A DNA stretch of 64,000 nucleotides. It comes from Verrucomicrobium sp. (GTDB taxonomy: Bacteria; Verrucomicrobiota; Verrucomicrobiia; Methylacidiphilales; UBA1321). The notes beneath the pieces are model-generated. The model searched no databases. It saw only the letters and a program-made list of their open reading frames with translations, and was not told where the DNA came from. A program made the translations under genes and the position numbers. The DNA is taken from NCBI GenBank assembly GCA_017849585.1, contig JAFIGT010000030.1, forward strand, positions 124,001 through 188,000, read 5' to 3'. Numbering within the stretch: position 1 is the stretch's first letter; every line of letters begins with the position of its first letter. Shown in pieces: positions 7,531-15,093 of the stretch.

Positions 7531-10410
7531 CTATTCTCCAGCAGAGCGAACTACTAACTCAAAATATGAAGCTGGCCCCGCTTTCAACGCACCCGTATCA
7601 ACACTCACTTCAATGGCCTCGCTTCCCCGATGGAGGTCCAGTTCTTCCAGGCGCTTCCCATTGGCAGACAAGGCAAAGAGTCGAAGAGTTGATGCATGCT
7701 GTGTTTGCAATTGCAATTTAGCTTTCACTACACGCGCCAAAACCTCCGGACCTCCGAGACTAACCAGTTTACGACGGGTATCGTCTTCAAAAGTCATATT
7801 TTCATTCAGCGCATCACTCACAAGAATCAGCAATAAACGTGTACTTTCATGAATAGATTCCTTGGTCAGTGAACCGACAAAGCAAGTCAAAGAAGAAGAT
7901 CCGAGATTTTCCACTTGCAATCGACTTAAATTAACCGGCTTGGAACAGGCCGGCAAAGATACTCCCTCACTATATTTCGTGACGACGCGCAGCTGACTCT
8001 CCTTTTTGCTCAATATTAGCTCGCCGGTATCACTCTGATAAACCCCTCTTTCCTGATCGGTCTGATTGTTCTCAGGAATAATTTTCTTTTTTTTGAGATC
8101 GTCTACCAAACCGCCAAAAGACTGGCGCGCGTTTGCTTCATCACTTACCTCCTGCGCGCCCTGTCCCGTGGAAACAGAGGATCCTGTCTCAGGTTTGACA
8201 ACATAATCTATCACCTGGGGAGCGCGTGGTGCAGCTCCATCGCGACTTGGCAATTTCACCCCAATCCCCGCAATCAGCGCCAATTCAGTTATCGATCCGG
8301 GCAGGGCATTCTGTGGCCTGAGTTTATCGAAAACGGTCTGTGGATCTAGTTCTACAGCGATGGCATGTGGAGATGCCGTTACATCCCCACGGCGATATAG
8401 CATTACTGACATGTACTCCGCTGCTCGTAGTGGTGGATCACGCAAAATTCGGAATGGTACGATCGGTTCGCTCGGTTTGATTCCTATGGGATTGGAGAAT
8501 TGCGCAATCATCTGCCACCCCTGCAATGCCGCATAAGCCGGAATGGAAAGACCAGCCTCATGTCGCCATGGCTGCCAGAAGCTGTGCCCCCATTCTGAGC
8601 ATACGAAAGGAGCTCCCCAGTGCCGCAAGCCAGCCATGCTGCGAAAGTAACTCAATCCGGTCTTTGTCGCGCTGTCGCCTCGAATTCTGGATCCAGCTCG
8701 GGTAAAATCCGTCGGATGATCGTGATAGGCGTGTGAGTCGATCAGCGGAAGCACATCCCTGGTGAGAGTGGATTGCATCGAGTACTCGTTATTGTAGTCC
8801 AGAATGAGAGATTTCACGCCAATCTCGCGCAAATGGCTTGAGAGCAGCAGAAAGGTCTCTTGTTCAAGATCGACAAAAAATCGCTGTAAGTCCCTCGCCG
8901 CTGGCGTAGCCTCGCTCACTGCAGGAAGTGCGACGAGATCAAAGCCTTCTCCGCCTTGCTTGCCCTCATCTGCAGAGACAAACCCAGCCCCAGCTCCCCA
9001 TGCCTTGCGCAATGCTTCCATGCTTCCATAACGTGACCTCAGCCATTTGCGAAATGGAATCACAAGATCAGGATCCCGGCTGTTCGGCAGGTACATCAAA
9101 AAATTCAAGCCGGACTCATTACGCGTCTGGACGATGGCAACCTGCGGATCATCTTTAAGTGCCATACCGGTGTAGGGATTGACGTGTTCGAAGAGTTGGG
9201 TCACAGCTTTCTTCCAGTGCTCTTGTGCCTTTGTGTCATAATAGATACGTGACTTGAGCTTTAGCGCGCGCGCTTTGGCCGACCAGGGTTCCGGCACGGC
9301 ATAGTAGGCCGCCCATGATGTCGAGGCATCTATGTAAAGATAGATTCCGTTTTTTTTCAGTTCCGCCGCAAATCGATCCCATTGATCGAGGCGTTCCGGA
9401 TTGATCGCGAGATCCTGTACACTTCCCACCATCAAAAAATGATCCAGAAAATGGCACCGAAGCATATTATAGCCTGCCCTCTTGATTTGCTGCGCATACG
9501 AGGCAACCACTTCCGGCGCTTGCAACTTGGTGGTCATCACCTCGGAGTAACAGAGAAAGCGAACGGGCATGGCTGGATTGCCTTGAAAGGCAAGCTTACC
9601 TTGCTCATTGACGATCACCGGTCCACTAGAGCCTGCCTCTTTGCCCGGCTCAAAGAGCGCAGACATATCTAGCGCACTCCCTTCAACCACCGTCCGGTCT
9701 GTAAGGTCGACAAGTCTCCAGTCCGCGCTGACCTGAGCCTTCCACTTTTCTGGACTCGGTAGCGGAACGTCATGATCGGAAATTGTCGCCGCAACAATGA
9801 TCCAACTAGCATTTTCCGCTCGTGCAAAGCGAATTGAAACGGGATGCCCCATAAATTTAGGCAATGAGAACTTTGAAAAATAAAGGCCTACGGTATGGAA
9901 TCCATACGTGATTTTGTACGCAATGGCTCCGTTTTCCTTGGCGGAAAGACTCCTCCAGTCGGCCAGTTCCCGACCATTCATGATCGAGTAATCCATCTTC
10001 TTTCCTGAGTCAAAATCAACCATGATCTGACCGATTTTTTGATGTTCATCCACTCCGTCTAACGGGGCAGTATGCAACAGATAGAGCGTACTGCCGCGTT
10101 CAAGCTTTTTAGCATCTACGAAAAGACACGCTTCGCGCAGTGTTGTCGAACTGGTGGAGTCAAAAACCAGGAGTTGGCCCTCTCCTTTGACATTTCCATC
10201 CAGAATTCGAAAGCCGATTCCGGCAAAGCGAAACTCTCCGGTTACGAGATCCTTTAGGTCGATAGGCGCTGTATCGACCAACAGTTCAGCAAAAGACCTA
10301 TTCGCTCTCCCCTCAAAGTTGAGACATACCTCCGCCCCCTCAAGCGCCCCCGAGATAAAGAGAAACTGCAACAGAATCACACAGCATCGCGCCCGCCGCA
10401 ATACACTCAT
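7531..10410 (-). CDS. secreted clan GH-A-like glycoside hydrolase
   Basis: The 959-residue protein starts with a signal peptide (about 1-26, ILLQFLFISGALEGA). An N-terminal beta-sandwich-like region (30-215) is followed by a TIM-barrel region (about 285-690). TRNES near 430-433 fits the Asn-Glu acid/base of clan GH-A, and CSEWGH has a candidate nucleophile at Glu606; DSHAYHDHP (558-566) is a likely substrate-site strand. It aligns by eye with residues 250-1133 of the paralogue at 31138-34539, which shares NPYTG and DxHxYxDHP. The ATG directly follows the in-frame TAG of the upstream gene. Substrate unknown; the neighbouring sulfatase and mannosidase suggest a complex glycan. Confidence 0.72.
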   Translation of the reverse strand: MSVLRRARCCVILLQFLFISGALEGAEVCLNFEGRANRSFAELLVDTAPIDLKDLVTGEFRFAGIGFRILDGNVKGEGQLLVFDSTSSTTLREACLFVDAKKLERGSTLYLLHTAPLDGVDEHQKIGQIMVDFDSGKKMDYSIMNGRELADWRSLSAKENGAIAYKITYGFHTVGLYFSKFSLPKFMGHPVSIRFARAENASWIIVAATISDHDVPLPSPEKWKAQVSADWRLVDLTDRTVVEGSALDMSALFEPGKEAGSSGPVIVNEQGKLAFQGNPAMPVRFLCYSEVMTTKLQAPEVVASYAQQIKRAGYNMLRCHFLDHFLMVGSVQDLAINPERLDQWDRFAAELKKNGIYLYIDASTSWAAYYAVPEPWSAKARALKLKSRIYYDTKAQEHWKKAVTQLFEHVNPYTGMALKDDPQVAIVQTRNESGLNFLMYLPNSRDPDLVIPFRKWLRSRYGSMEALRKAWGAGAGFVSADEGKQGGEGFDLVALPAVSEATPAARDLQRFFVDLEQETFLLLSSHLREIGVKSLILDYNNEYSMQSTLTRDVLPLIDSHAYHDHPTDFTRAGSRIRGDSATKTGLSYFRSMAGLRHWGAPFVCSEWGHSFWQPWRHEAGLSIPAYAALQGWQMIAQFSNPIGIKPSEPIVPFRILRDPPLRAAEYMSVMLYRRGDVTASPHAIAVELDPQTVFDKLRPQNALPGSITELALIAGIGVKLPSRDGAAPRAPQVIDYVVKPETGSSVSTGQGAQEVSDEANARQSFGGLVDDLKKKKIIPENNQTDQERGVYQSDTGELILSKKESQLRVVTKYSEGVSLPACSKPVNLSRLQVENLGSSSLTCFVGSLTKESIHESTRLLLILVSDALNENMTFEDDTRRKLVSLGGPEVLARVVKAKLQLQTQHASTLRLFALSANGKRLEELDLHRGSEAIEVSVDTGALKAGPASYFELVVRSAGE

Positions 10411-11193
10411 CTACTCCGTCCTCACACTTAGGACAGTTTCAAAAACCACTTTCTGACCAGCAGAAATAGCCCTGGATTTCACATAAGGCATCTGCCTGGA
10501 AGCATCAACTCTTATAAAGTTCGCTCCAAATCCACGCCCATCAATAATCGAAAGCTGGGCTTCAGTTGCAGCTTCGATACTGATGGACTCCTTCCCCTTT
10601 TTAAGCGTGCATTTTTTAAGACCATAGCCCTTCAATTCTCTGGAGCCATGATCGATAACATGCGTTTTCTCACTGGTGGCCGATTGAATGACGCACTCTC
10701 CACCTTGGAACATCGCGAGAGGAAACTTGAACGAAAAGGAAATAGGCTCACTCCAATTGGCATCCGTCAAATGTGTCACCTCGATATGTATGCGAATGGA
10801 GTCTTTTTCCTCCTTGGTATATGTAATATTGAATTCAGCAATCCCGGCTGGGTCTCCTTTGGATTGAGGTGAGATCAAGACACCTGTAACGAACACGCTG
10901 CTTTCACCCCCCTTAACTTCAGCCTTGTTTCCCATCACTCCGCCTGAAGCTTGGTAGAGAGTCTGACTATCGCATTTCCCTGCCAGCTTGGACTCCAACA
11001 TCAGCTGTCTCCCGCTACATTCAAGGTCTCGAATCGCACCCTGCACGTTAATCGAAAGCGTGGCATCACGGGCAAAATTTAAAACAGGTCCAGAAGCTGA
11101 TGCGTTTTTCCCACTCAAAATGAAAAAAACGAGCATCGCCACAGATGCCATGAGCAGGTAGGAACGAGAGACAATGCGAATGTTAGTCAGCAT
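10411..11193 (-). CDS. secreted beta-sandwich-like protein, partner of the adjacent glycoside hydrolase
   Basis: This 260-residue protein has a long N-terminal hydrophobic stretch (12-34, YLLMASVAMLVFFILSG) ending in ASASG, which fits a signal peptide. The rest is predicted to be beta-rich with no catalytic motif. Its length and C-terminal pattern (IDGRGFGANFIRVDASR) resemble domain 1 of the 1133-residue paralogue at 31138 (LVADARAFKGNNYQLIIEP), so it looks like a detached N-terminal domain of the same enzyme. Its TAG stop abuts the ATG of the hydrolase in the same frame. A regulon box lies 50 nt upstream at 11243-11256. Confidence 0.6.
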   Translation of the reverse strand: MLTNIRIVSRSYLLMASVAMLVFFILSGKNASASGPVLNFARDATLSINVQGAIRDLECSGRQLMLESKLAGKCDSQTLYQASGGVMGNKAEVKGGESSVFVTGVLISPQSKGDPAGIAEFNITYTKEEKDSIRIHIEVTHLTDANWSEPISFSFKFPLAMFQGGECVIQSATSEKTHVIDHGSRELKGYGLKKCTLKKGKESISIEAATEAQLSIIDGRGFGANFIRVDASRQMPYVKSRAISAGQKVVFETVLSVRTE

Positions 11194-11242
11194 AGCTACC
11201 TATACTAGCTTTTGAATTTTCCCATTCGCAACAAAGACAACG

Positions 11243-11256
11243 TGTTCACATTAACA
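11243..11256 (-). promoter_or_regulatory. regulon box 1 upstream of the split glycoside hydrolase
   Basis: On the coding strand this reads TGTTAATGTGAACA, a 14-bp pseudo-palindrome with TGTT/AACA ends. It is followed after 11 nt by TTGCGA (11231-11226) and, 18 nt further, by TAGTAT (11207-11202). Those fit -35 and -10 elements and put the transcript start within a few bases of the ATG at 11193. Four other copies lie nearby. Confidence 0.7.
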
Positions 11257-11294
11257 GAAAATCACATTCATGGAATCATGATGATTTTCACCCA

Positions 11295-12068
11295 CTATTG
11301 ACCGCTCCAGAAGCTGGCACTGGCCTGACTGACTGGTGGAATATCGGTATACGGCATCAAGGAAACATGCCCATCAAAGAATAAGATGTTGCACTTCTTG
11401 CTATGCGGCAGAAGCCCGTAGAAGTTGTGGAAAAGAAAACGGTTGCTTGGATTCTCATTCTGCTCCAGCACCATCGCCGTCGCCGAGGAGTTAGCGATTT
11501 GCATGGAACGAATCGCCGTTATGGCACTGTTATTGACCGGACCAGTATTTAGCGCGTAAGAAAAGCGATTGCCGGCTGATGAGTTCGCATTAGGCGTTTG
11601 TATCTCCTGAAACTTCCTGACTGATTGACGTTTTGTTGCCGGGCAGTGAAACATATTTCGATCCTCCCCGCTGTTACCTTGCAGATCGTTGTCAGGATAT
11701 CTGAAGGACGAAGCGGAATAGCCGACATAAGTCCAAATCGTATAGCTCCAATGCTTGCATTGGGTGCCTGCATATTTGGGATCTGTATTCTCCGATGCTG
11801 GGAAAACACCCCCGTTTTCAGCAGCGTAGGTTAATAAAGCCACTCCAATTTTCCGGAGATTCGAGGTACAGATTGCCATATCAGACTGCGCTTGAGCATT
11901 CCGCAACGCAGGAAACAAGAGAGCCGTAATTACAGCCATGATCATGATCGTTACGCTCAGCTCGATTACAGTAAATGCGCGCTCTTGGAGTCTCCATTTT
12001 GACAGAGGATCGCAACCACAATCATGATTACAACTCCATGAATCCCTGTAGATGTCTGGTAGTATCAT
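11295..12068 (-). CDS. pseudopilin with prepilin leader and H-X9-DG domain
   Basis: A prepilin-like segment RA|FTVIELSVTIMIMAVITALL lies about 28 residues after the chosen ATG at 12068; GTG 12095 and ATG 12089 are alternatives. The C-terminal part has LPHSKKCNILFFDGHVSLMP, where His is followed by nine residues and then Asp-Gly. This is the processing-associated H-X9-DG motif common in Planctomycetes and Verrucomicrobia, where such genes are highly multiplied. TSNLRKIGVALLTYAAENGGVFP is also typical. The product (257 residues) should be a surface or periplasmic pseudopilin of unknown role. It lies 57-85 nt downstream of the sulfatase start-stop unit on the same strand and may share its transcript. 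Confidence 0.75.
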   Translation of the reverse strand: MILPDIYRDSWSCNHDCGCDPLSKWRLQERAFTVIELSVTIMIMAVITALLFPALRNAQAQSDMAICTSNLRKIGVALLTYAAENGGVFPASENTDPKYAGTQCKHWSYTIWTYVGYSASSFRYPDNDLQGNSGEDRNMFHCPATKRQSVRKFQEIQTPNANSSAGNRFSYALNTGPVNNSAITAIRSMQIANSSATAMVLEQNENPSNRFLFHNFYGLLPHSKKCNILFFDGHVSLMPYTDIPPVSQASASFWSGQ

Positions 12069-12152
12069 ATGCGCAAATGACCTCATCATTATCACATCCC
12101 AGTTGACCGGCCATAATTCAGCTAAAAATCAACCATTCATTTCTCCGCTGAT

Positions 12153-13850
12153 TCATATAGATGAACAAGCGATCTGGTTTTGTGGGTGACGCTCAGATGC
12201 ATTTGCATTGACGGCCGACGGCGGAGGTGAACAGTAGAAGATGCGCCTGAACGAATCCATATCGCCTCCACGCTCCTCCCAATGGCGCCACCATTCGGAA
12301 CGCTCGAGATCTTCGAGTTGAACACGTGCATCAGCACCCAAAGGCTCGTTCTTGATTACCTTATCAAATTCTCTCTTGAGTTGATCGATGTGAGTTGAAG
12401 AGTAGGAGCCCGGAAACGCCGGCCACTGCGATAGAGACCATCTCGGCACGACCATTCGATGTGCCTCGATATTTGTACGAAAGGGGATGGCAATAAATTC
12501 TCCATTGCAGACAGCTCCTTTCAATCCCCAAACAAGCTCATATTGTAGAGCGTGTTCACGCAATTTCCGATATGCGTGTTGAACTTCCTCGGCGGGATTA
12601 TTGATCAAGTTGCACAATTCATAAGGATCATGGCTTAAATCAAATAATGAATCCAGGCCACCACCAAACCAATGGATGTACTTCCATTGGTCGTTGCGAA
12701 TCATGATCCAACGAGGTGCTTGCGACTCGGTAAGATCGCCAAATTCGCAGTACTGAATAGAACGATCCTTAAGACTGTGGAGCCTGAGCAGCGAATCCCC
12801 GGGAAATCCATGCTCGAGATTATGCCGGCACGCCACCTCCGAAACATTAATGTCCGCCGCATCAAGAGCCGTCGGCAGGATATCATTAAGATCGGCAAAT
12901 GCGTCTCGATTTGTTCCCGGTTGAATCCGTCCAGGAAAACGGACAATCAAAGGCACTCGCACGGAGCCTTCGTAAGGAAGTTGTTTTTGCATGAGGCCAA
13001 GATCGCCAAGCATCTCTCCGTGATCACTGCAATAAATGACAAGTGTATTGTCCGCCAATCCTAGCTGGTCCAGTTTATCGAGCACCATCCCAATACCTTT
13101 GTCCACCAAACTGATGGCGGCATAGTAAAGCTCGCGAAAGCGACGCGCCTCCGGACGCTCCTCACCTTCGAGCCCGCGTATTTCAGGCAGTGCAACGCCG
13201 GAATAGAGATCAGCAAATGTATCAGGAACGTTGGCGGGTGGATGAGGCGCAATCCATCTGGCCCATGCAAACCAGGGTCGGTTCTGATTGGACTCGATGA
13301 AGCGGCATGTTTCACGAGCCACCCAGGTCGATCCATGATGCTTCTCCGGCATGATGCTGCGTTGAGGCAGTTGATAGCCAAGCACGCGAGATCCATGTAT
13401 TTGCAATAACTGATCCAACCCGACGGAACGTAAATACTGCAGGTACTCATCATCTTCAACATGCGTTGGAATTTCTTCCATTAGTCTCATCGTATTGAAC
13501 CCGTGATGAGCGCGTACGGGGTAGAAATGCATTTTTCCGATGGCCGCAGTAGTATAGCCATTCGCCCCCAAAATCCGAGGTAAAGTAGGCACGGTAAGCG
13601 GTAAAGGGCGGTGCGCGTTATGGGGCATGCCATGGTAGCGCGCAGGAAGGCCCGTCAGAATATTATGCCGCGCCGAGACACAGATCGGATTGGGTGTGTA
13701 AGCTCGACGCCACACGCACCCCTCGTTCACGAGGCGGTCTAAATTCGGAGTCAGCATAAAAGGGGCATTGACCGCTCCTATAGTGTCGTAGCGCTGCTGA
13801 TCCGCTGTCAGCAAAAGAATATTGGGACGAGATGGGGTCGAAATTTTCAT
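12153..13850 (-). CDS. type I sulfatase
   Basis: The enzyme hydrolyses sulfate esters, probably on a carbohydrate. With the ATG at 13850 it has 565 residues, beginning just before RPNILLLTADQQRYD, whose Asp contributes to the calcium site. NPICVSARHNILTG carries the formylglycine motif C-x-S-x-R at Cys57, so an anaerobic-type or FGE maturase is needed. YCSDHGEMLGDLG supplies further metal ligands. An upstream start at 13952 is open, but it would overlap the inferred -35 element. No clear signal peptide is seen at the chosen start, so export is uncertain. It is controlled by box 2, divergently from lacI. Confidence 0.9.
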   Translation of the reverse strand: MKISTPSRPNILLLTADQQRYDTIGAVNAPFMLTPNLDRLVNEGCVWRRAYTPNPICVSARHNILTGLPARYHGMPHNAHRPLPLTVPTLPRILGANGYTTAAIGKMHFYPVRAHHGFNTMRLMEEIPTHVEDDEYLQYLRSVGLDQLLQIHGSRVLGYQLPQRSIMPEKHHGSTWVARETCRFIESNQNRPWFAWARWIAPHPPANVPDTFADLYSGVALPEIRGLEGEERPEARRFRELYYAAISLVDKGIGMVLDKLDQLGLADNTLVIYCSDHGEMLGDLGLMQKQLPYEGSVRVPLIVRFPGRIQPGTNRDAFADLNDILPTALDAADINVSEVACRHNLEHGFPGDSLLRLHSLKDRSIQYCEFGDLTESQAPRWIMIRNDQWKYIHWFGGGLDSLFDLSHDPYELCNLINNPAEEVQHAYRKLREHALQYELVWGLKGAVCNGEFIAIPFRTNIEAHRMVVPRWSLSQWPAFPGSYSSTHIDQLKREFDKVIKNEPLGADARVQLEDLERSEWWRHWEERGGDMDSFRRIFYCSPPPSAVNANASERHPQNQIACSSI

Positions 13851-13908
13851 AAAAAGAGCTCTGGTACAACACTCATTGGAGTACTCTCGCAATAAGCTGC
13901 CTCTATTG

Positions 13909-13928
13909 AAATCAGACCGTTCTGATTT
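13909..13928 (-). promoter_or_regulatory. inverted repeat in the sulfatase 5' leader
   Basis: AAATCAGA and TCTGATTT form a perfect 8-bp inverted repeat around CCGT. It lies between the inferred sulfatase promoter and the ATG at 13850. It could be an operator or an mRNA hairpin; nothing in the sequence decides between them. Confidence 0.4.
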
Positions 13929-13975
13929 GCAGAAGAAGCATCGACCAACCAAAATAAATCACAAGACGTCCCAAT

Positions 13976-13989
13976 TGTTCACATTAACA
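13976..13989 (-). promoter_or_regulatory. regulon box 2 in the sulfatase/LacI divergent region
   Basis: Toward the sulfatase the box reads TGTTAATGTGAACA, then 11 nt, then TTGTGA (13964-13959). The -10 region is poor. Toward lacI the box ends 42 nt before the ATG at 14032, so a bound protein there could also control the regulator's own gene. Confidence 0.72.
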
Positions 13990-14031
13990 CGCCATTGACC
14001 CCGCCATCCCGGCGTGTTATTAAGTCTCGAG

Positions 14032-15018
14032 ATGGCCCAAGCTGGTTCCCAACGCCCTACCCTAATCGATGTGGCCCGAGCGGCTGGAGTCAGCCACATG
14101 ACCGTATCTCGCGTCGTGCGCGGTCTACACGCTGTATCCCCGCAAACAGTAGAACGCGTGAAGCTCGCCATTAATCAATTGGGCTATCGGCCTGATCCCG
14201 CACTCTCTGCCCTTGCTTCGTACCGCACCAATGGGAAGGCACACAATCATAGCAGTACGCTGGCCTTTCTGGACTGCGATGGAAGTGAGCACTCCCAGAA
14301 AATATACATGGCCGCACAGCGGGAAGGTCAATTACTCGGATATGCTGTCGAACGCTTTTCTATAGTTCCCGAATACCAGAAACAACAACGCGTGAGCCGG
14401 GTCTTGTTCAATCGGGGAATTCAAGGTTTGTTGTTTGGTCCCACCATCTTGCCTTGGAAAGGTCTGGATGCTTGGGATTGGACTCACTTTGCCCCTGTCT
14501 CTTTGGGGGCAATCGCTCACAATCCGCATATGCCCAATGTCGCGATGGATCACTTTCACGGCGCCATGACCGGCTGCCATTATTTGCGGGAATTAGGCTG
14601 TCGCCGAATAGGGCTCGTACTGGCAGACTGGTTGATGCCGCGAACAGAGTATCGGTGGCTTGGCGGATACATTGCTGGACTGCGAGGGAAAGGTAAACTT
14701 CGCCTCCACACGCCAGACGATCTCAAAGCGCTGAAGCGTTGGGTCATCCAAGAAAAGATTGATGGAGTCCTGACCATCCATCCAGAAATATATCCCCTCC
14801 TGCGCCCATTGGGAGTCCAAGTTGGATTTCTAAACAGCGTGAGCGCTGTTCCCGGCGCTCCCCACCTGCACTTTGACCCTAGCTGGATTGGCGAAGAAGC
14901 CGTTCGATTGGTTCACCACCTGCTACTACGTCGCGAATTTGGCCTCGATCAAAAATCCAAAATGATGGCGTTGCAAGGTACGTGGAATTCTCGTTCCGCA
15001 GATCTGGCTGACCGTTAA
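14032..15018 (+). CDS. LacI-family transcriptional regulator
   Basis: The 328-residue protein has an N-terminal LacI helix-turn-helix, TLIDVARAAGVSHMTVSRVV, followed by the hinge region with GYRPDPALSALASYR, a form often seen in Verrucomicrobia. The remainder fits a periplasmic-binding-protein-like effector domain, so the ligand is probably a sugar. The ATG at 14032 is chosen; GTG at 14014 is in frame. It lies in the middle of the five-box set with one box directly upstream, which makes it the leading candidate to bind the boxes and to regulate itself. The AraC protein at 20061-20921 is the alternative. Confidence 0.92.
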   Translation: MAQAGSQRPTLIDVARAAGVSHMTVSRVVRGLHAVSPQTVERVKLAINQLGYRPDPALSALASYRTNGKAHNHSSTLAFLDCDGSEHSQKIYMAAQREGQLLGYAVERFSIVPEYQKQQRVSRVLFNRGIQGLLFGPTILPWKGLDAWDWTHFAPVSLGAIAHNPHMPNVAMDHFHGAMTGCHYLRELGCRRIGLVLADWLMPRTEYRWLGGYIAGLRGKGKLRLHTPDDLKALKRWVIQEKIDGVLTIHPEIYPLLRPLGVQVGFLNSVSAVPGAPHLHFDPSWIGEEAVRLVHHLLLRREFGLDQKSKMMALQGTWNSRSADLADR

Positions 15019-15093
15019 GACACGCCTCAGAGCGACTCTTTTCAATCAGCGCAGGCCAGCCCCCTACCCCTTGCAAATCCTTCGGCCTAATGA

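Noticed and set aside
7419-7721. 100-codon plus-strand ORF with AGGAGG nearby
   Set aside because: Most of it lies antisense to the hydrolase 3' end, and the AGGAGG is inside the ORF and not before its start. Composition does not suggest a protein.
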